DNA of 63,072 nt from Planctomycetaceae bacterium. GTDB taxonomy: Bacteria > Planctomycetota > Planctomycetia > Pirellulales > Pirellulaceae. The notes under the pieces were generated by a model, which saw nothing but the letters and a program-made list of their open reading frames with translations, was not told the origin of the DNA and did not search any database. Each line of letters begins with the position of its first letter. Position 1 is the stretch's first letter. A program made the translations under genes and the position numbers. Below, piece after piece: positions 47,417 to 56,278 of the stretch. Where the stretch lies: assembly GCA_024638965.1 (NCBI GenBank), contig JAHEJI010000005.1, positions 1 through 63,072 of the forward strand. Reading direction: 5' to 3'.

Positions 47417-47929
47417 TCATCGCCTCTTTCTTGTCGAGCGACCGATGTTTCGGGACAGGAAGTCTGCTTTTTTCTGCACGTCGACTGTGCCGTTGGGGTC
47501 GCTCCTTCGTCGGAAGGCGGCCCGGTCCTGAGCCTCCTTCGTCACGGCCGCTTCCATTTCCTCGAGGATAATGATCCGCGTCGTGACGGAAGCGTTGCTG
47601 GAGGACGTGTTATAGCCAATTCCCTGGTTTCGAAAGGGGCGGTTCAAAAAGGGGATACTCGAAAGTCCAGGGACTCCGCGACTTGAGCGGCCGGCCGCGA
47701 ATCCCGAGTTGCCACCAAGCAGCATTGTTCCACCATCCGGCACGCTGACCACGGTTTGCACACCAAACGTGCTAATACTCGGGAGCTGAATCGTGACACC
47801 CGTATTCGGCGTAAAGTTGCCTTGTCCTGTGCCTTGCCCAGATGCCGGCGATTCAACACCAACCAAAATAACGCCAAATAGCAAGATGAATCCAGTTACT
47901 GGGCGCAAGATAGAATGCCAAGCGTTCAT
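47417..47929 (-). CDS. Short secreted secretin-like protein
   Basis: This 170-aa exported protein starts at the ATG at 47929 (GAGG 6 bp upstream); a signal peptide spans about 1-30. The middle matches the C-terminal signature of type II/III secretins: VVSVPDGGTMLLGG, a disordered loop, VPGLSSIPFLNRPFRNQ and TTRIIILEE. The N0/N1 domains and the rest of the beta-barrel are missing, so it cannot form a secretin ring as such. The C-terminus is basic. It heads the ABC operon. The M56 fusion at 38369 contains a similar domain. Its role, perhaps an assembly or docking subunit, is unknown. Confidence 0.78.
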   Translation of the reverse strand: MNAWHSILRPVTGFILLFGVILVGVESPASGQGTGQGNFTPNTGVTIQLPSISTFGVQTVVSVPDGGTMLLGGNSGFAAGRSSRGVPGLSSIPFLNRPFRNQGIGYNTSSSNASVTTRIIILEEMEAAVTKEAQDRAAFRRRSDPNGTVDVQKKADFLSRNIGRSTRKRR

Positions 47930-48156
47930 GTTAAGCCTCAACTAAATCGGATGCCCCAATTTCTTTTATCGTAACGAATTGGCCGTCGATTTCAAACATT
48001 TTGGACTGGTTTTGAAGGGTGGTTAATTTTTGGTCATTTGCGGTTGACGATAGCATCTGCAGGCCATAACTTAACGTGCTTCCCCCGAGGTTGGTTTTTG
48101 GGGAAACGGTGAATCTGCGCCGATTCGCGCGGACATTCAATGTGGAGTTTAAACTG

Positions 48157-48483
48157 GTGGCTGGGTCGATTCACGAGATAATTCGTATTCGTATGGAAGC
48201 GTACGATCACTCGATCCTTGATCAGAGCGCACAGGAGATCGTCGACACGGCTAAGAGAACTCACTCGGAAGTTCATGGCCCGATTCCTCTTCCAACTCGC
48301 ATCGAACGATACACCGTGTTGTCGAGCCCTTTTGTAAATAAGAAGGCTCGCCAGCAATTTGAGATTCGGACGCACAAGCGTTTGATTGATATTGTTCAGG
48401 CAACCGCCAAGACGATTGAAGCGTTAAACAAGCTCAGTCTTCCGGCGGGTGTTGAGATCAAGATCAAGGCTTCAACAAAATAA
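48157..48483 (+). CDS. rpsJ: 30S ribosomal protein S10
   Basis: This 108-aa protein has [30 protein letters not shown] and the C-terminal KIKAS end. I start at the GTG at 48157, with GGAG 9 bp upstream; longer in-frame starts add unrelated sequence. It is the first gene of the S10-spc cluster; no str operon precedes it. The 227-bp leader upstream contains a TTCCCC...GGGGAA inverted repeat near 48078-48105 that might serve control. Confidence 0.95.
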   Translation: MAGSIHEIIRIRMEAYDHSILDQSAQEIVDTAKRTHSEVHGPIPLPTRIERYTVLSSPFVNKKARQQFEIRTHKRLIDIVQATAKTIEALNKLSLPAGVEIKIKASTK

Positions 48484-48648
48484 TCAGGCAAAAGGAAAAC
48501 GCGGTTCGTGCCGCTTTTTTTGTTTTTGCTTTAGTTCGCAGGTAACGAATATATCGTATGGGCGGAAGTCCAGTGGATAAGGCAGTCGCCTGATTGTGCT
48601 TCCGCTGGGCAAATCCAATTGAACAAGTAGGCAGTCAAGGCGAAAGTC

Positions 48649-49368
48649 ATGAGTAAAGGTATACTCGGCCGTAAGGTCGGGATGACGCAAGTTTTTCATC
48701 CTGAGACCGGGGTGGCCACACCCGTAACGGTGATCGAAGCAGGCCCATGTACTGTGCTACAGGTAAAAACCGAAGAGCGAGATGGCTATTCGGCTGTTCA
48801 ATTGGGTTTTCTTAATAAAGTCCGCCCTGCAAAGGAACGTCGCTCACGTTCGAGTCAGGCAAGCCGATCTGAACGAGGCCACGTAGCGGATATCAGGAGC
48901 AAACGATCGAAGAGTCTGGCAGCCGCTGGAGTTGAGGCTGTTCCCAAGGCGGGTTGTGAACCGAAAAAGTTCATTCGCGAATTGCGAGGTGACGCGGCTG
49001 GTGCCGAGGTTGGGCAGGAGGTCAAAGTCGACGCGCTGCAGGAAGTCGGTCGTGTTGACGTGGTTGGGGTCGCCAAGGGTCGTGGTTTTTCAGGCGTAAT
49101 GCGACGACATAACTTCCATGGTCAGCGAGCTTCCCACGGTGTGAAGAAGTGCCACCGGCACGCAGGAGGCACGGGCATGAGTGCCTCTCCCAGCCGTTTG
49201 TTCAAAGGCAAACGGATGGCGGGCCAGTACGGTGCCAAGCGCATCACGGCGCGAAACTTGAATGTAGTGAAAGTTGACGCAGAGAATAATCTGCTGTTGG
49301 TGGAGGGTTCCGTGCCTGGGCCAACCGGCGGTTACTTGGTGATCAAAGAAACGAATAAAGTGGGTTAG
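48649..49368 (+). CDS. rplC: 50S ribosomal protein L3
   Basis: This 239-aa protein is about 30 residues longer than E. coli L3. The core is conserved (GILGRKVGMTQVFHPETG, RHNFHGQRASHGVKKCHRH, HAGGTGMSASPSRLFKGKRM). The extra length is a basic, Ser/Arg/Lys-rich insertion at about residues 64-106. It lies 165 bp after rpsJ. Confidence 0.97.
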   Translation: MSKGILGRKVGMTQVFHPETGVATPVTVIEAGPCTVLQVKTEERDGYSAVQLGFLNKVRPAKERRSRSSQASRSERGHVADIRSKRSKSLAAAGVEAVPKAGCEPKKFIRELRGDAAGAEVGQEVKVDALQEVGRVDVVGVAKGRGFSGVMRRHNFHGQRASHGVKKCHRHAGGTGMSASPSRLFKGKRMAGQYGAKRITARNLNVVKVDAENNLLLVEGSVPGPTGGYLVIKETNKVG

Positions 49369-49409
49369 GTTGCCGCGTTTGCGGTATTGAAAATATAAGT
49401 GGGTTAATC

Positions 49410-50051
49410 ATGGCTAGTTTGCCTGTTTACGACAAAACTGGAAAAAAGGTCGGCAATTACGATGTTGATCCGGCGGATTTTGCGCCCACGGTCAACAAGC
49501 AATTGTTGCACGACGTCGTGGTGATGTATCAGGCCAGTGCACGGCAAGGAACACACAAGACCAAAAGTCGTTCAGAAGTTGCGGGTTCAACCAAGAAGTT
49601 GTATCGCCAAAAAGGTACCGGTAACGCCCGAGCGGGGTCGCGTCGAGCAAATATTCGTCGCGGCGGTGGTCAAGCATTCGCAATTCGTCCGCGTGATTAT
49701 TCGTATCGTCTGCCGCGGAAGGCGGTTCGACTGGCGACGCGAATGGCCATGGCGGGCAAGATTCAAGATGAGCAAGTGGTCGTTGTGGAAGGCTTGAGTT
49801 TTGATGAGCCGAAAACAAAAGAAGTGGCCGGGATGCTGGATGGGATGGGTCTTGCCGGTAAGAGTGCATTGATTGCAACGGCGGGATATGAACCAGCGAT
49901 ATACAAAAGCGCGCGAAACATTCAGGGCGTCAAGGTTTCGAACGTCGAAGATTTGAACGCGTTGGAAATCTTGCGTCCGGATCGTCTGGTGATCTCTCGT
50001 GAGGCGATCGATCAAATGAAAGAAAAGGCTGCTGCGGCTGCCAAGAAATAA
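49410..50051 (+). CDS. rplD: 50S ribosomal protein L4
   Basis: This 213-aa protein has the extended loop KLYRQKGTGNARAGSRRANIRRGGG and a C-terminal globular domain with EDLNALEILRPDRLVISREA. In E. coli, L4 binds the S10 leader; whether that holds here is unknown. It follows rplC by 41 bp. Confidence 0.97.
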   Translation: MASLPVYDKTGKKVGNYDVDPADFAPTVNKQLLHDVVVMYQASARQGTHKTKSRSEVAGSTKKLYRQKGTGNARAGSRRANIRRGGGQAFAIRPRDYSYRLPRKAVRLATRMAMAGKIQDEQVVVVEGLSFDEPKTKEVAGMLDGMGLAGKSALIATAGYEPAIYKSARNIQGVKVSNVEDLNALEILRPDRLVISREAIDQMKEKAAAAAKK

Positions 50052-50067
50052 ATAGTTGGAGTTTGAC

Positions 50068-50433
50068 ATGCCCAAGGCAACGGCAAAGAGAAAGATTTAC
50101 GCGAAAAAACACGAAAAAGGCAAGGTCGCTGCACCACGCCGGCGTGGTTTGACGTTAGAGCCGCACCAGGTGATTCAAAAGCCAATGGTGACGGAGAAGG
50201 GTGTGTTTCAGGCAAACAGTTTTAACCAGTACACCTTTCAGGTAAATCCTGAAGCAACGAAAACCGAGATCAAAAACGCGATCGAAACGCTGTTTGAGGT
50301 TTCGGTCGACAAGGTTGCGACTCAAACCCGAAAAGGGAAACCTCGCCGGTACAAATTTACCTACGGAAAAACCAAGTCATGGAAAAAAGCGGTTGTGAAA
50401 CTCAAGGGTGATGACAAAATCGACTTCTTCTAA
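50068..50433 (+). CDS. rplW: 50S ribosomal protein L23
   Basis: This 121-aa protein starts at the ATG at 50068 (TTGGAG 6 bp upstream). It has a basic N-terminal extension of about 30 residues before the normal core (VIQKPMVTEKG, NAIETLFEVSVDKVATQ). It forms part of the exit-tunnel rim near SecY and SRP docking. Confidence 0.96.
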   Translation: MPKATAKRKIYAKKHEKGKVAAPRRRGLTLEPHQVIQKPMVTEKGVFQANSFNQYTFQVNPEATKTEIKNAIETLFEVSVDKVATQTRKGKPRRYKFTYGKTKSWKKAVVKLKGDDKIDFF

Positions 50434-50518
50434 GAAAGCAACAGTCAACCAGGAATCGCACCTGCGAAACTTGGAGTTGGATTCGTGAGAATTCATTTGC
50501 GAAAGTTGGAAACAAACA

Positions 50519-51376
50519 ATGGGAATTAGAAAATATAAACCGACTTCTGCAGGCCGCCGCGACGCGAGCGTCAGCGACTTTAAAGAGCTGACTAAAGGCG
50601 CGAAGCCTGAAAAAAGTCTGTTGCGCCCGCTTCGAAAGAAAGGTGGCCGGAACAATCAAGGCAAGATTACTTGTCGGCACCGGGGTGGCGGACACAAGCG
50701 GATGTATCGGGTGATCGATTTTCGACGCGCAAAAGACGGTGTCAAAGCAACGGTGCATTCGATTCAGTATGATCCGAACCGAAGTGCCAGGATTGCGCTG
50801 CTTTACTACTCCGACGGAGAGAAGCGGTACATTATTGCGCCCGAGAAACTCGCAAAAGGCGCAGTTGTTGAAAGTGGTCCCGACGCCCCTCCCGCAGTCG
50901 GCAATTGTCTGCCTCTGAGGAATATTCCGTTGGCGACCGTGATTCACAATATTGAATTGCGACCCGGCCAGGGGGCCGTTCTGTGTCGCAGTGCGGGAAC
51001 AAGTGCGACGTTGATGGCTCGTGATGCAGATTGGGCGCAAATTTCATTGCCGAGCGGTGAGATCCGACGTATTCCCGCGGCTTGCCGAGCGACGATCGGC
51101 AAAGTGGGCAACGACTCACACAGTAGCGTGGTGCTGGGGAAGGCCGGTCGCAGCCGTTGGCTGGGACGTCGTCCACATGTTCGTGGTACGGCCATGAACC
51201 CGGTTGACCACCCGCACGGCGGCGGCGAGGGCCGAACCAAAGGTGGACGTCATCCGGTCAGTCCTTCGGGGGTTCCGGCGAAGGGTGGTTCCACACGTCA
51301 GCGAAAGAAAGCCTCAAACGCGGCGATTGTTCGGCGGCGGCGGTCGAGACGTTATGGTCAGTTGAGAGTTAAATAG
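50519..51376 (+). CDS. rplB: 50S ribosomal protein L2
   Basis: This 285-aa protein has the N-terminal [15 protein letters not shown], core [19 protein letters not shown] and the peptidyl-transferase-near loop [15 protein letters not shown]. It is slightly longer than the usual 276 aa. The ATG follows rplW by 85 bp. Confidence 0.98.
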   Translation: MGIRKYKPTSAGRRDASVSDFKELTKGAKPEKSLLRPLRKKGGRNNQGKITCRHRGGGHKRMYRVIDFRRAKDGVKATVHSIQYDPNRSARIALLYYSDGEKRYIIAPEKLAKGAVVESGPDAPPAVGNCLPLRNIPLATVIHNIELRPGQGAVLCRSAGTSATLMARDADWAQISLPSGEIRRIPAACRATIGKVGNDSHSSVVLGKAGRSRWLGRRPHVRGTAMNPVDHPHGGGEGRTKGGRHPVSPSGVPAKGGSTRQRKKASNAAIVRRRRSRRYGQLRVK

Positions 51377-51402
51377 CAACCCATTCATAAGTTTCAAACA
51401 AT

Positions 51403-51666
51403 ATGAGCAGATCACAGAAAAAAGGCCCGTTTGTCGACGAAAAGCTTTTCCGCAAAGTGCAGAAAGCGGCAGACGCCGGTAGTCGGGAGCCAATTAAGAC
51501 TTGGGCGCGAGCCTGTACGGTCGTCCCAGAGTTCATTGGCTTCACCTTTATGGTCCACAACGGTCGTCAGCACATGAAAGTGCAGATCACCGATGACATG
51601 GTGGGACATAAGTTGGGCGAATTTGCACCGACGAGAACCTTTAAGGGTCACTCGGGCAGGAAATAG
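51403..51666 (+). CDS. rpsS: 30S ribosomal protein S19
   Basis: This 87-aa protein has [18 protein letters not shown], the conserved [17 protein letters not shown] and the GHSG end. Length is typical. It lies 26 bp after rplB. Confidence 0.97.
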   Translation: MSRSQKKGPFVDEKLFRKVQKAADAGSREPIKTWARACTVVPEFIGFTFMVHNGRQHMKVQITDDMVGHKLGEFAPTRTFKGHSGRK

Positions 51667-51732
51667 CAGCAAGGTGCCGGGGATAGTCCGGCAATCAAAT
51701 CACAAACGAAAAAATTCAACGCAGTTAATCAA

Positions 51733-52080
51733 ATGTCTTTTCATTCAACACACCGATACGCTCGAATCAGCGCACGAAAAGTGAGGCCTCTGGCTGACAT
51801 GGTCCGTGGGAAGTTTGTCGACGAAGCGCTCGATATTCTTCGTTTTCAGCCCCAGCGTGGTGCTCGAATGCTGGAGAAAGTCATTCAAACCGCGTTGGCC
51901 AACGCTCAAGATCCCGATCAGAACCCGGGGCGAATTGTGGATGAACACAGTCTGTTCATCACCGACGCCCGGGTGGATGGTGGGCCGATGTTCAAGCGGA
52001 TTCGACCTCGGGCTCGTGGGATGTCGTTCATGATCAAAAAACGGACGTCCCACATAAGCGTTGAGATCGACGAGATTTGA
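51733..52080 (+). CDS. rplV: 50S ribosomal protein L22
   Basis: This 115-aa protein has RYARISARKVRPLADMVRGK, the tunnel loop PMFKRIRPRARGMSFMIKK and the SHISVEIDE end. Ordinary length; it lies 66 bp after rpsS. Confidence 0.97.
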   Translation: MSFHSTHRYARISARKVRPLADMVRGKFVDEALDILRFQPQRGARMLEKVIQTALANAQDPDQNPGRIVDEHSLFITDARVDGGPMFKRIRPRARGMSFMIKKRTSHISVEIDEI

Positions 52081-52131
52081 CACCCGTTTGCATAGAAACA
52101 CAAGGTTAGACAAAACATTGAAGGTTGATTC

Positions 52132-52836
52132 ATGGGTCAAAAAGTAAATCCAATTGGTTTTCGCGTCGGCGTGATGGAAGGCTGGAAGAGCCGTTGGTAC
52201 GCGTCGAAAGGCGAATTTGCTTCGCTGTTGGTTGAAGACAAGAAAATTCGCGAGTTTATGGCGAAGCATCCAGCCAACTACAAAGCCGCCGGAATCGATC
52301 GGATTGAAATCGAGCGAACGCGTGACGAGGTCAAGGTGGTGTTGTTTGTGGCTCGTCCCGGTCTGATCATCGGCAAAAAGGGTAAGGAAATCGAGAACCT
52401 GCAAGACGAATTGCAGAATCTAGTCGGGCGGAAGATCAATTTGAAAGTAGAAGAAGTCGGTCGACCCGAATTGCAAGGGCAGTTGGTCGCCGAAAAGATT
52501 GCAGAACAATTGTCCAAGCGATCCAGTTTCCGCCGCACGATGAAGAAAGCGATGGAAGAAACGATGGATGCGGGGGCGAAAGGCATCAAAATCCAGTTGG
52601 CTGGCCGACTGGGGGGTGCCGAAATGGCTCGTCGTGAGAAACAGATCTCCGGATCGATTCCGCTGAGTACTATTCGGGCGAACATCAACTACGGCTTCAC
52701 GGAAGCCAAGACCGCCCAAGGTCACATCGGAGTGCAGGTTTGGATTAACAAAGGTAATTACGGAGAAGAGATCGATGGCGCTGATGCCAAAAAGGGTCAA
52801 GCATCGAAAAGTCCAAAGAGGTCATATAAAAGGTAA
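52132..52836 (+). CDS. rpsC: 30S ribosomal protein S3
   Basis: This 234-aa protein has GQKVNPIGFRVGVMEGWKS, the KH-domain GLIIGKKGKEIENLQDEL and a C-terminal domain with GRLGGAEMARREKQ. A basic tail (KKGQASKSPKR) ends the protein and overlaps the start of rplP by 62 bp. Confidence 0.97.
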   Translation: MGQKVNPIGFRVGVMEGWKSRWYASKGEFASLLVEDKKIREFMAKHPANYKAAGIDRIEIERTRDEVKVVLFVARPGLIIGKKGKEIENLQDELQNLVGRKINLKVEEVGRPELQGQLVAEKIAEQLSKRSSFRRTMKKAMEETMDAGAKGIKIQLAGRLGGAEMARREKQISGSIPLSTIRANINYGFTEAKTAQGHIGVQVWINKGNYGEEIDGADAKKGQASKSPKRSYKR

Positions 52837-53191
52837 GGCCACGCGAGGCAACAAGGTTGTCTTTGGTGACTTTGGACTGCAATCGCTTGAGCCAGGTTGG
52901 CTCAAAGCGCAAACGATTGAGGCTGGACGGATTGCTGCTCAGCAATACATCCGGGGTGAAGGTAAATTGTACATCCGCGTATTCCCGCATCGGTCGATCA
53001 CGTCGACTCCGTTGGAAACGAGGATGGGAAAAGGTAAAGGTGAACCGGAGTGGTGGGTTGCCACGATTCGTCCGGGAACGATTCTCTTTGAGTTGTCCGG
53101 GGTGACTGAGGCACAAGCGAAAATCTGCTTCGCGCGTTTGGCTCACAAGATGCCTTTCAAGGTTCGCATGGTCCACCGTCGGTCCATGTAA
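52775..53191 (+). CDS. rplP: 50S ribosomal protein L16
   Basis: This 138-aa protein has MALMPKRVKHRKVQRG, KVVFGDFGLQSLEPGW and GKGKGEPEWWVATIRPG. The preferred start (52775) lies inside rpsC, a 62-bp overlap in a different frame, suggesting tight translational coupling; an in-frame ATG 9 bp on is the alternative. Confidence 0.96.
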   Translation: MALMPKRVKHRKVQRGHIKGKATRGNKVVFGDFGLQSLEPGWLKAQTIEAGRIAAQQYIRGEGKLYIRVFPHRSITSTPLETRMGKGKGEPEWWVATIRPGTILFELSGVTEAQAKICFARLAHKMPFKVRMVHRRSM

Positions 53192-53252
53192 TACGTGGTT
53201 TGAGTTTGTGGTCGGATTTTCAGTCCGACAAATGATATTTTGAGGTTATGCG

Positions 53253-53468
53253 ATGGCGACGATCAAAGAACTGCGTGAAATGAGTAACGAGCAGATGGAG
53301 GCGCTGACCAAAGAGGCTCAGCAGAATCTGTTCCGGATGCGAGTTCAGGCTCAAACTGAACGTCTGGACGCCCCTTCCGAATTGAAGCGAAATCGCCGGC
53401 TCATCGCGCAAATCAAAACCATTCAAACCGAACGGGCAACTGCGGCCAGGGCGGAAAACCCCTCTTAG
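53253..53468 (+). CDS. rpmC: 50S ribosomal protein L29
   Basis: This 71-aa two-helix protein has IKELREMSNEQMEALTKEA, NLFRMRVQAQ and RRLIAQIKTIQTERA. Ordinary family length. It lies 61 bp after rplP. Confidence 0.95.
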   Translation: MATIKELREMSNEQMEALTKEAQQNLFRMRVQAQTERLDAPSELKRNRRLIAQIKTIQTERATAARAENPS

Positions 53469-53513
53469 TTGCAAAATCTGGACACGAAAAAGAGATATTA
53501 AACGAGAATTAGC

Positions 53514-53831
53514 ATGCCAAAACGTGAAGCCGTTGGGCGAGTAACAAGTGACAAGATGAACAAGACTCGAGTCGTCGAGATCCCGCGTCTTGTTCGGCAT
53601 CCAAAATACGGAAAGTTCATCCGTAAACGAACGATCTGTTACGTCCACGATGAGAATAACGAGTCGTCACAGGGTGACGAGGTAAAGATCGTCGAGTCCG
53701 CGCCAACTTCGAAGAAGAAGCGTTGGACGCTGGTCGAAGTGGTCGAAAAAAGCCGCGAGGTGGATGTGGCTGCCATGCGTGCCGCACGCAAGTCGGAAGA
53801 AGCGTCAGCCGCTGAGAATGCGGAAGGTTAG
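53514..53831 (+). CDS. rpsQ: 30S ribosomal protein S17
   Basis: This 105-aa protein has a typical core ([21 protein letters not shown], the [20 protein letters not shown] region). A C-terminal extension of about 20 Ala/Glu-rich residues makes it longer than the usual 80-90 aa. Confidence 0.95.
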   Translation: MPKREAVGRVTSDKMNKTRVVEIPRLVRHPKYGKFIRKRTICYVHDENNESSQGDEVKIVESAPTSKKKRWTLVEVVEKSREVDVAAMRAARKSEEASAAENAEG

Positions 53832-53899
53832 AAAACTGGAACGGGTTTGGTCGCAAACAATTCGTTGCCTGAGTGGCAAACAGACAAGACAGAATAATC

Positions 53900-54268
53900 A
53901 TGATTCAATCAGAAACACGACTCCAAGTTGCCGACAACACAGGTGCCCGAGAGGTGATGTGCATTAAGGTTTTGGGCGGTTCACGTCGACGAACGGCTGG
54001 CTTGGGTGACGTCATCGTTTGTAGCGTCAAGAGCGTCATTCCAGGAAGTGACATCAAGAAAAAAACGATTGTCCAAGCCGTCATTGTGCGGACGAAGTTT
54101 CCCACTCGCCGGTCGGACGGTAGCTATATCAGGTTTGATTCCAACGCGGCGGTAATTATCGACACTGACAAGAACCCTCGGGGGACGCGTATTTTTGGTG
54201 CGGTGGCCCGCGAGCTTCGCGAAAAGAACTACATGAAAATCATTAGTCTCGCCAACGAAGTGATTTAG
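53900..54268 (+). CDS. rplN: 50S ribosomal protein L14
   Basis: This 122-aa protein starts at the ATG at 53900: [18 protein letters not shown], then [17 protein letters not shown] and the C-terminal [20 protein letters not shown]. Length is exact for the family. In most bacteria rplX follows immediately; here a 114-bp gap with a REP-like hairpin leads straight to rplE. Confidence 0.97.
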   Translation: MIQSETRLQVADNTGAREVMCIKVLGGSRRRTAGLGDVIVCSVKSVIPGSDIKKKTIVQAVIVRTKFPTRRSDGSYIRFDSNAAVIIDTDKNPRGTRIFGAVARELREKNYMKIISLANEVI

Positions 54269-54281
54269 GAAACACGAAGTT

Positions 54282-54314
54282 CCCTCTCCCTCAGGGAGAG
54301 GGTTAGGGTGAGGG
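54282..54314. repeat. REP-like palindrome in the rplX position
   Basis: CCCTCTCCC-TCA-GGGAGAGGG (9-bp stem, 54282-54302) is followed by TTAGGGTGAGGG. Similar 'CCCTCTCCCTCAGGGAGAGGG' elements are widely dispersed in bacterial genomes as extragenic palindromes. It sits in the gap between rplN and rplE where rplX (L24) is normally encoded. Confidence 0.85.
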
Positions 54315-54382
54315 CAAAAACCTTCCCAACGAAACAACAAAGACAATTAAAACCAATCCCATTTGGGGGGAGATAGCGGCAC

Positions 54383-54943
54383 ATGGCTGCTCGATTAAAA
54401 ACACTATACAACGAAACGATTCGTCCGGGCTTGGTTGAACAGTTCGGTCGTAAGAACATTTTGTCGTTGCCACGACTCGAAAAGATCGTGATCAACATGG
54501 GCGTTGGGTCGGCAATACAGGACAAAAAGCATCTTGAAGATGCCAACGCAGCTCTTGAGTTGATTGCGGGTCAAAAACCTGTCATCACCAAGGCACGAAA
54601 GTCAGTTGCGAACTTTCGTTTGCGAGAAGGTCAGTCGATCGGTTGCAAAGTAACTTTGCGGGGCGATCGAATGTACGAGTTTCTGGATCGCCTGCTCACG
54701 CTGGCGCTTCCTCGAGTTCGCGACTTTCGCGGTGTCAACGCCAAAGCATTCGATGGCCGCGGAAACTACAGTCTGGGCATCACGGAATACGTAGTGTTTC
54801 CAGAACTCAATCCTGACAAGTTCACGCGCCAACAGGGCATGAATATTGTCTTTGTCACTTCGACAGACGACGACGCCGAAGGTCGAGAGCTGTTGAGGAT
54901 GTTTGGTATGCCGTTCAATGACAAGAAACAAGAAGCGGCTTAA
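54383..54943 (+). CDS. rplE: 50S ribosomal protein L5
   Basis: This 186-aa protein has KIVINMGVGSAIQDKK, ITKARKSVANFRLREGQSIG and the 5S-contact region LPRVRDFRGVNAKAFDGRGN. GGGGGGAGA lies upstream of the ATG. It directly follows rplN because rplX is missing here. Confidence 0.97.
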   Translation: MAARLKTLYNETIRPGLVEQFGRKNILSLPRLEKIVINMGVGSAIQDKKHLEDANAALELIAGQKPVITKARKSVANFRLREGQSIGCKVTLRGDRMYEFLDRLLTLALPRVRDFRGVNAKAFDGRGNYSLGITEYVVFPELNPDKFTRQQGMNIVFVTSTDDDAEGRELLRMFGMPFNDKKQEAA

Positions 54944-54972
54944 TTAACTAAATTTTTTTACAGGCTTTTGCT

Positions 54973-55158
54973 GTGGCACGAAAATCGAAAATCGCCAAGG
55001 CGAATCGTGAACCGAAATTTCCTGTGCGTCGCGAGCGACGTTGCAAGATGTGTGGTCGACCACGTGCGGTCTATCGCAAGTTTGGGATTTGCCGAATTTG
55101 CTTCCGTAATCTGGCCGACCGAGGTTTGATTCCAGGTGTTCGTAAATCCAGCTGGTAG
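54973..55158 (+). CDS. rpsN: 30S ribosomal protein S14, zinc-binding type
   Basis: This 61-aa protein starts at GTG. It is the short, zinc-binding form with two CxxC pairs (CKMCGRP and CRICF) and the conserved [19 protein letters not shown]. It lies 29 bp after rplE. Confidence 0.95.
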   Translation: MARKSKIAKANREPKFPVRRERRCKMCGRPRAVYRKFGICRICFRNLADRGLIPGVRKSSW

Positions 55159-55240
55159 GTTGACCACTGATTGTCGGTGGGCGTTCCCCGGCAAGAAACA
55201 ACGACATTAAGGCGACGCGAGTTTTAAGGAAACACGCAAC

Positions 55241-55636
55241 ATGATGACAGACCCGATTGCCGACATGCTTACCCGCATTCGTAATGCGGTAAGCGTTGAA
55301 CGGCCGAATGTAGAAATGCCCGTTTCGAAAGTAAAACGAGGTGTGGCTGAAGTTCTCAAACGAGAGGGCTTCATCTGGGACTATTCGACTGAACAAGCCG
55401 AACCCGTGAACCAGCTGCATATCGACTTGAAATACGGACCAAGTGGGGAGCAGATTATTCGCCACATCAAACGCGTCAGTAAACCTGGCTGTCGCGTTTA
55501 CTCAAGTGCTAAAGATCTGCGTCCGATCCTTAACGGCCTTGGCATTTCCATCCTCAGTACTTCCCGCGGCGTGATGAGCGACCGTGAAGCTCGACAACAA
55601 AAAGTGGGCGGTGAAGTGCTTTGTGAAGTTTGGTAA
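55241..55636 (+). CDS. rpsH: 30S ribosomal protein S8
   Basis: This 131-aa protein has MTDPIADMLTRIRNA, RVYSSAKDLRPILNGLGI and ISILSTSRGVMSDREARQ. A second ATG (MTDP) one codon in is an equal alternative. Ordinary length. Confidence 0.97.
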   Translation: MMTDPIADMLTRIRNAVSVERPNVEMPVSKVKRGVAEVLKREGFIWDYSTEQAEPVNQLHIDLKYGPSGEQIIRHIKRVSKPGCRVYSSAKDLRPILNGLGISILSTSRGVMSDREARQQKVGGEVLCEVW

Positions 55637-55686
55637 CCTCAGCAATTCGAAAAAGAAGAATACCCGAAGTTTGGAATACACCAGTC

Positions 55687-56229
55687 ATGTCCAGAATTGG
55701 CAATAAACCTGTAAAAATCCTTGACGGCGTCAAAGTCAACGTCGCTGATGGTGCGATTGCGGTTGAAGGTCCTCAAGGGAAACTCAGCTACGAATTGCGT
55801 CCCGAAGTCGACGTCAAAATTGACGATGACAACAAGGAAATCGTCGTCACCCGAAAATCGGATGCGCGAACCTCCCGAGCTTTTCACGGGCTCACGCGGG
55901 CGTTGATCCACAATATGGTTGACGGCGTCAAGCAAGGGTACGAAAAGAAGCTCGAGTTGCAGGGAGTCGGTTACGTCTGCAGCTTACAGGGTAAAACCCT
56001 CTCATTGCGCGTCGGACTTGCCAACGAATTAAAAAAAGAAATCCCGGATGGTTTGGACGTCGCCTGTCCCGATCAGACGCACATCCACGTCAAGGGTTGC
56101 GACAAGCAAAAAGTTGGCCAGTTTGCCGCAGAAGTAAGAGCCCTTCGCAAGCCCGAACCTTACAAAGGCAAGGGCATCCGTTACGAAGGCGAACAAATCA
56201 AGATCAAACCTGGTAAAGCTGCGACATAA
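55687..56229 (+). CDS. rplF: 50S ribosomal protein L6
   Basis: This 180-aa protein starts at the ATG at 55687 (MSRIGNKPVKILDGVKV). It has GPQGKLSYELRPEV, YEKKLELQGVGYVCSLQG and the C-terminal RKPEPYKGKGIRYEGEQI. An in-frame GTG-like opening 57 bp upstream lies in the rpsH end and is rejected. Confidence 0.97.
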   Translation: MSRIGNKPVKILDGVKVNVADGAIAVEGPQGKLSYELRPEVDVKIDDDNKEIVVTRKSDARTSRAFHGLTRALIHNMVDGVKQGYEKKLELQGVGYVCSLQGKTLSLRVGLANELKKEIPDGLDVACPDQTHIHVKGCDKQKVGQFAAEVRALRKPEPYKGKGIRYEGEQIKIKPGKAAT

Positions 56230-56278
56230 TCCAGCGGTTTCAGGCCGAAATAAATTCAGCGATTAGTGAGATAGTCCG

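Noticed and set aside
47930-48375. Minus-strand small frames opposite the rpsJ leader and rpsJ
   Set aside because: They overlap the conserved S10 coding sequence antisense and show no motif or good start.
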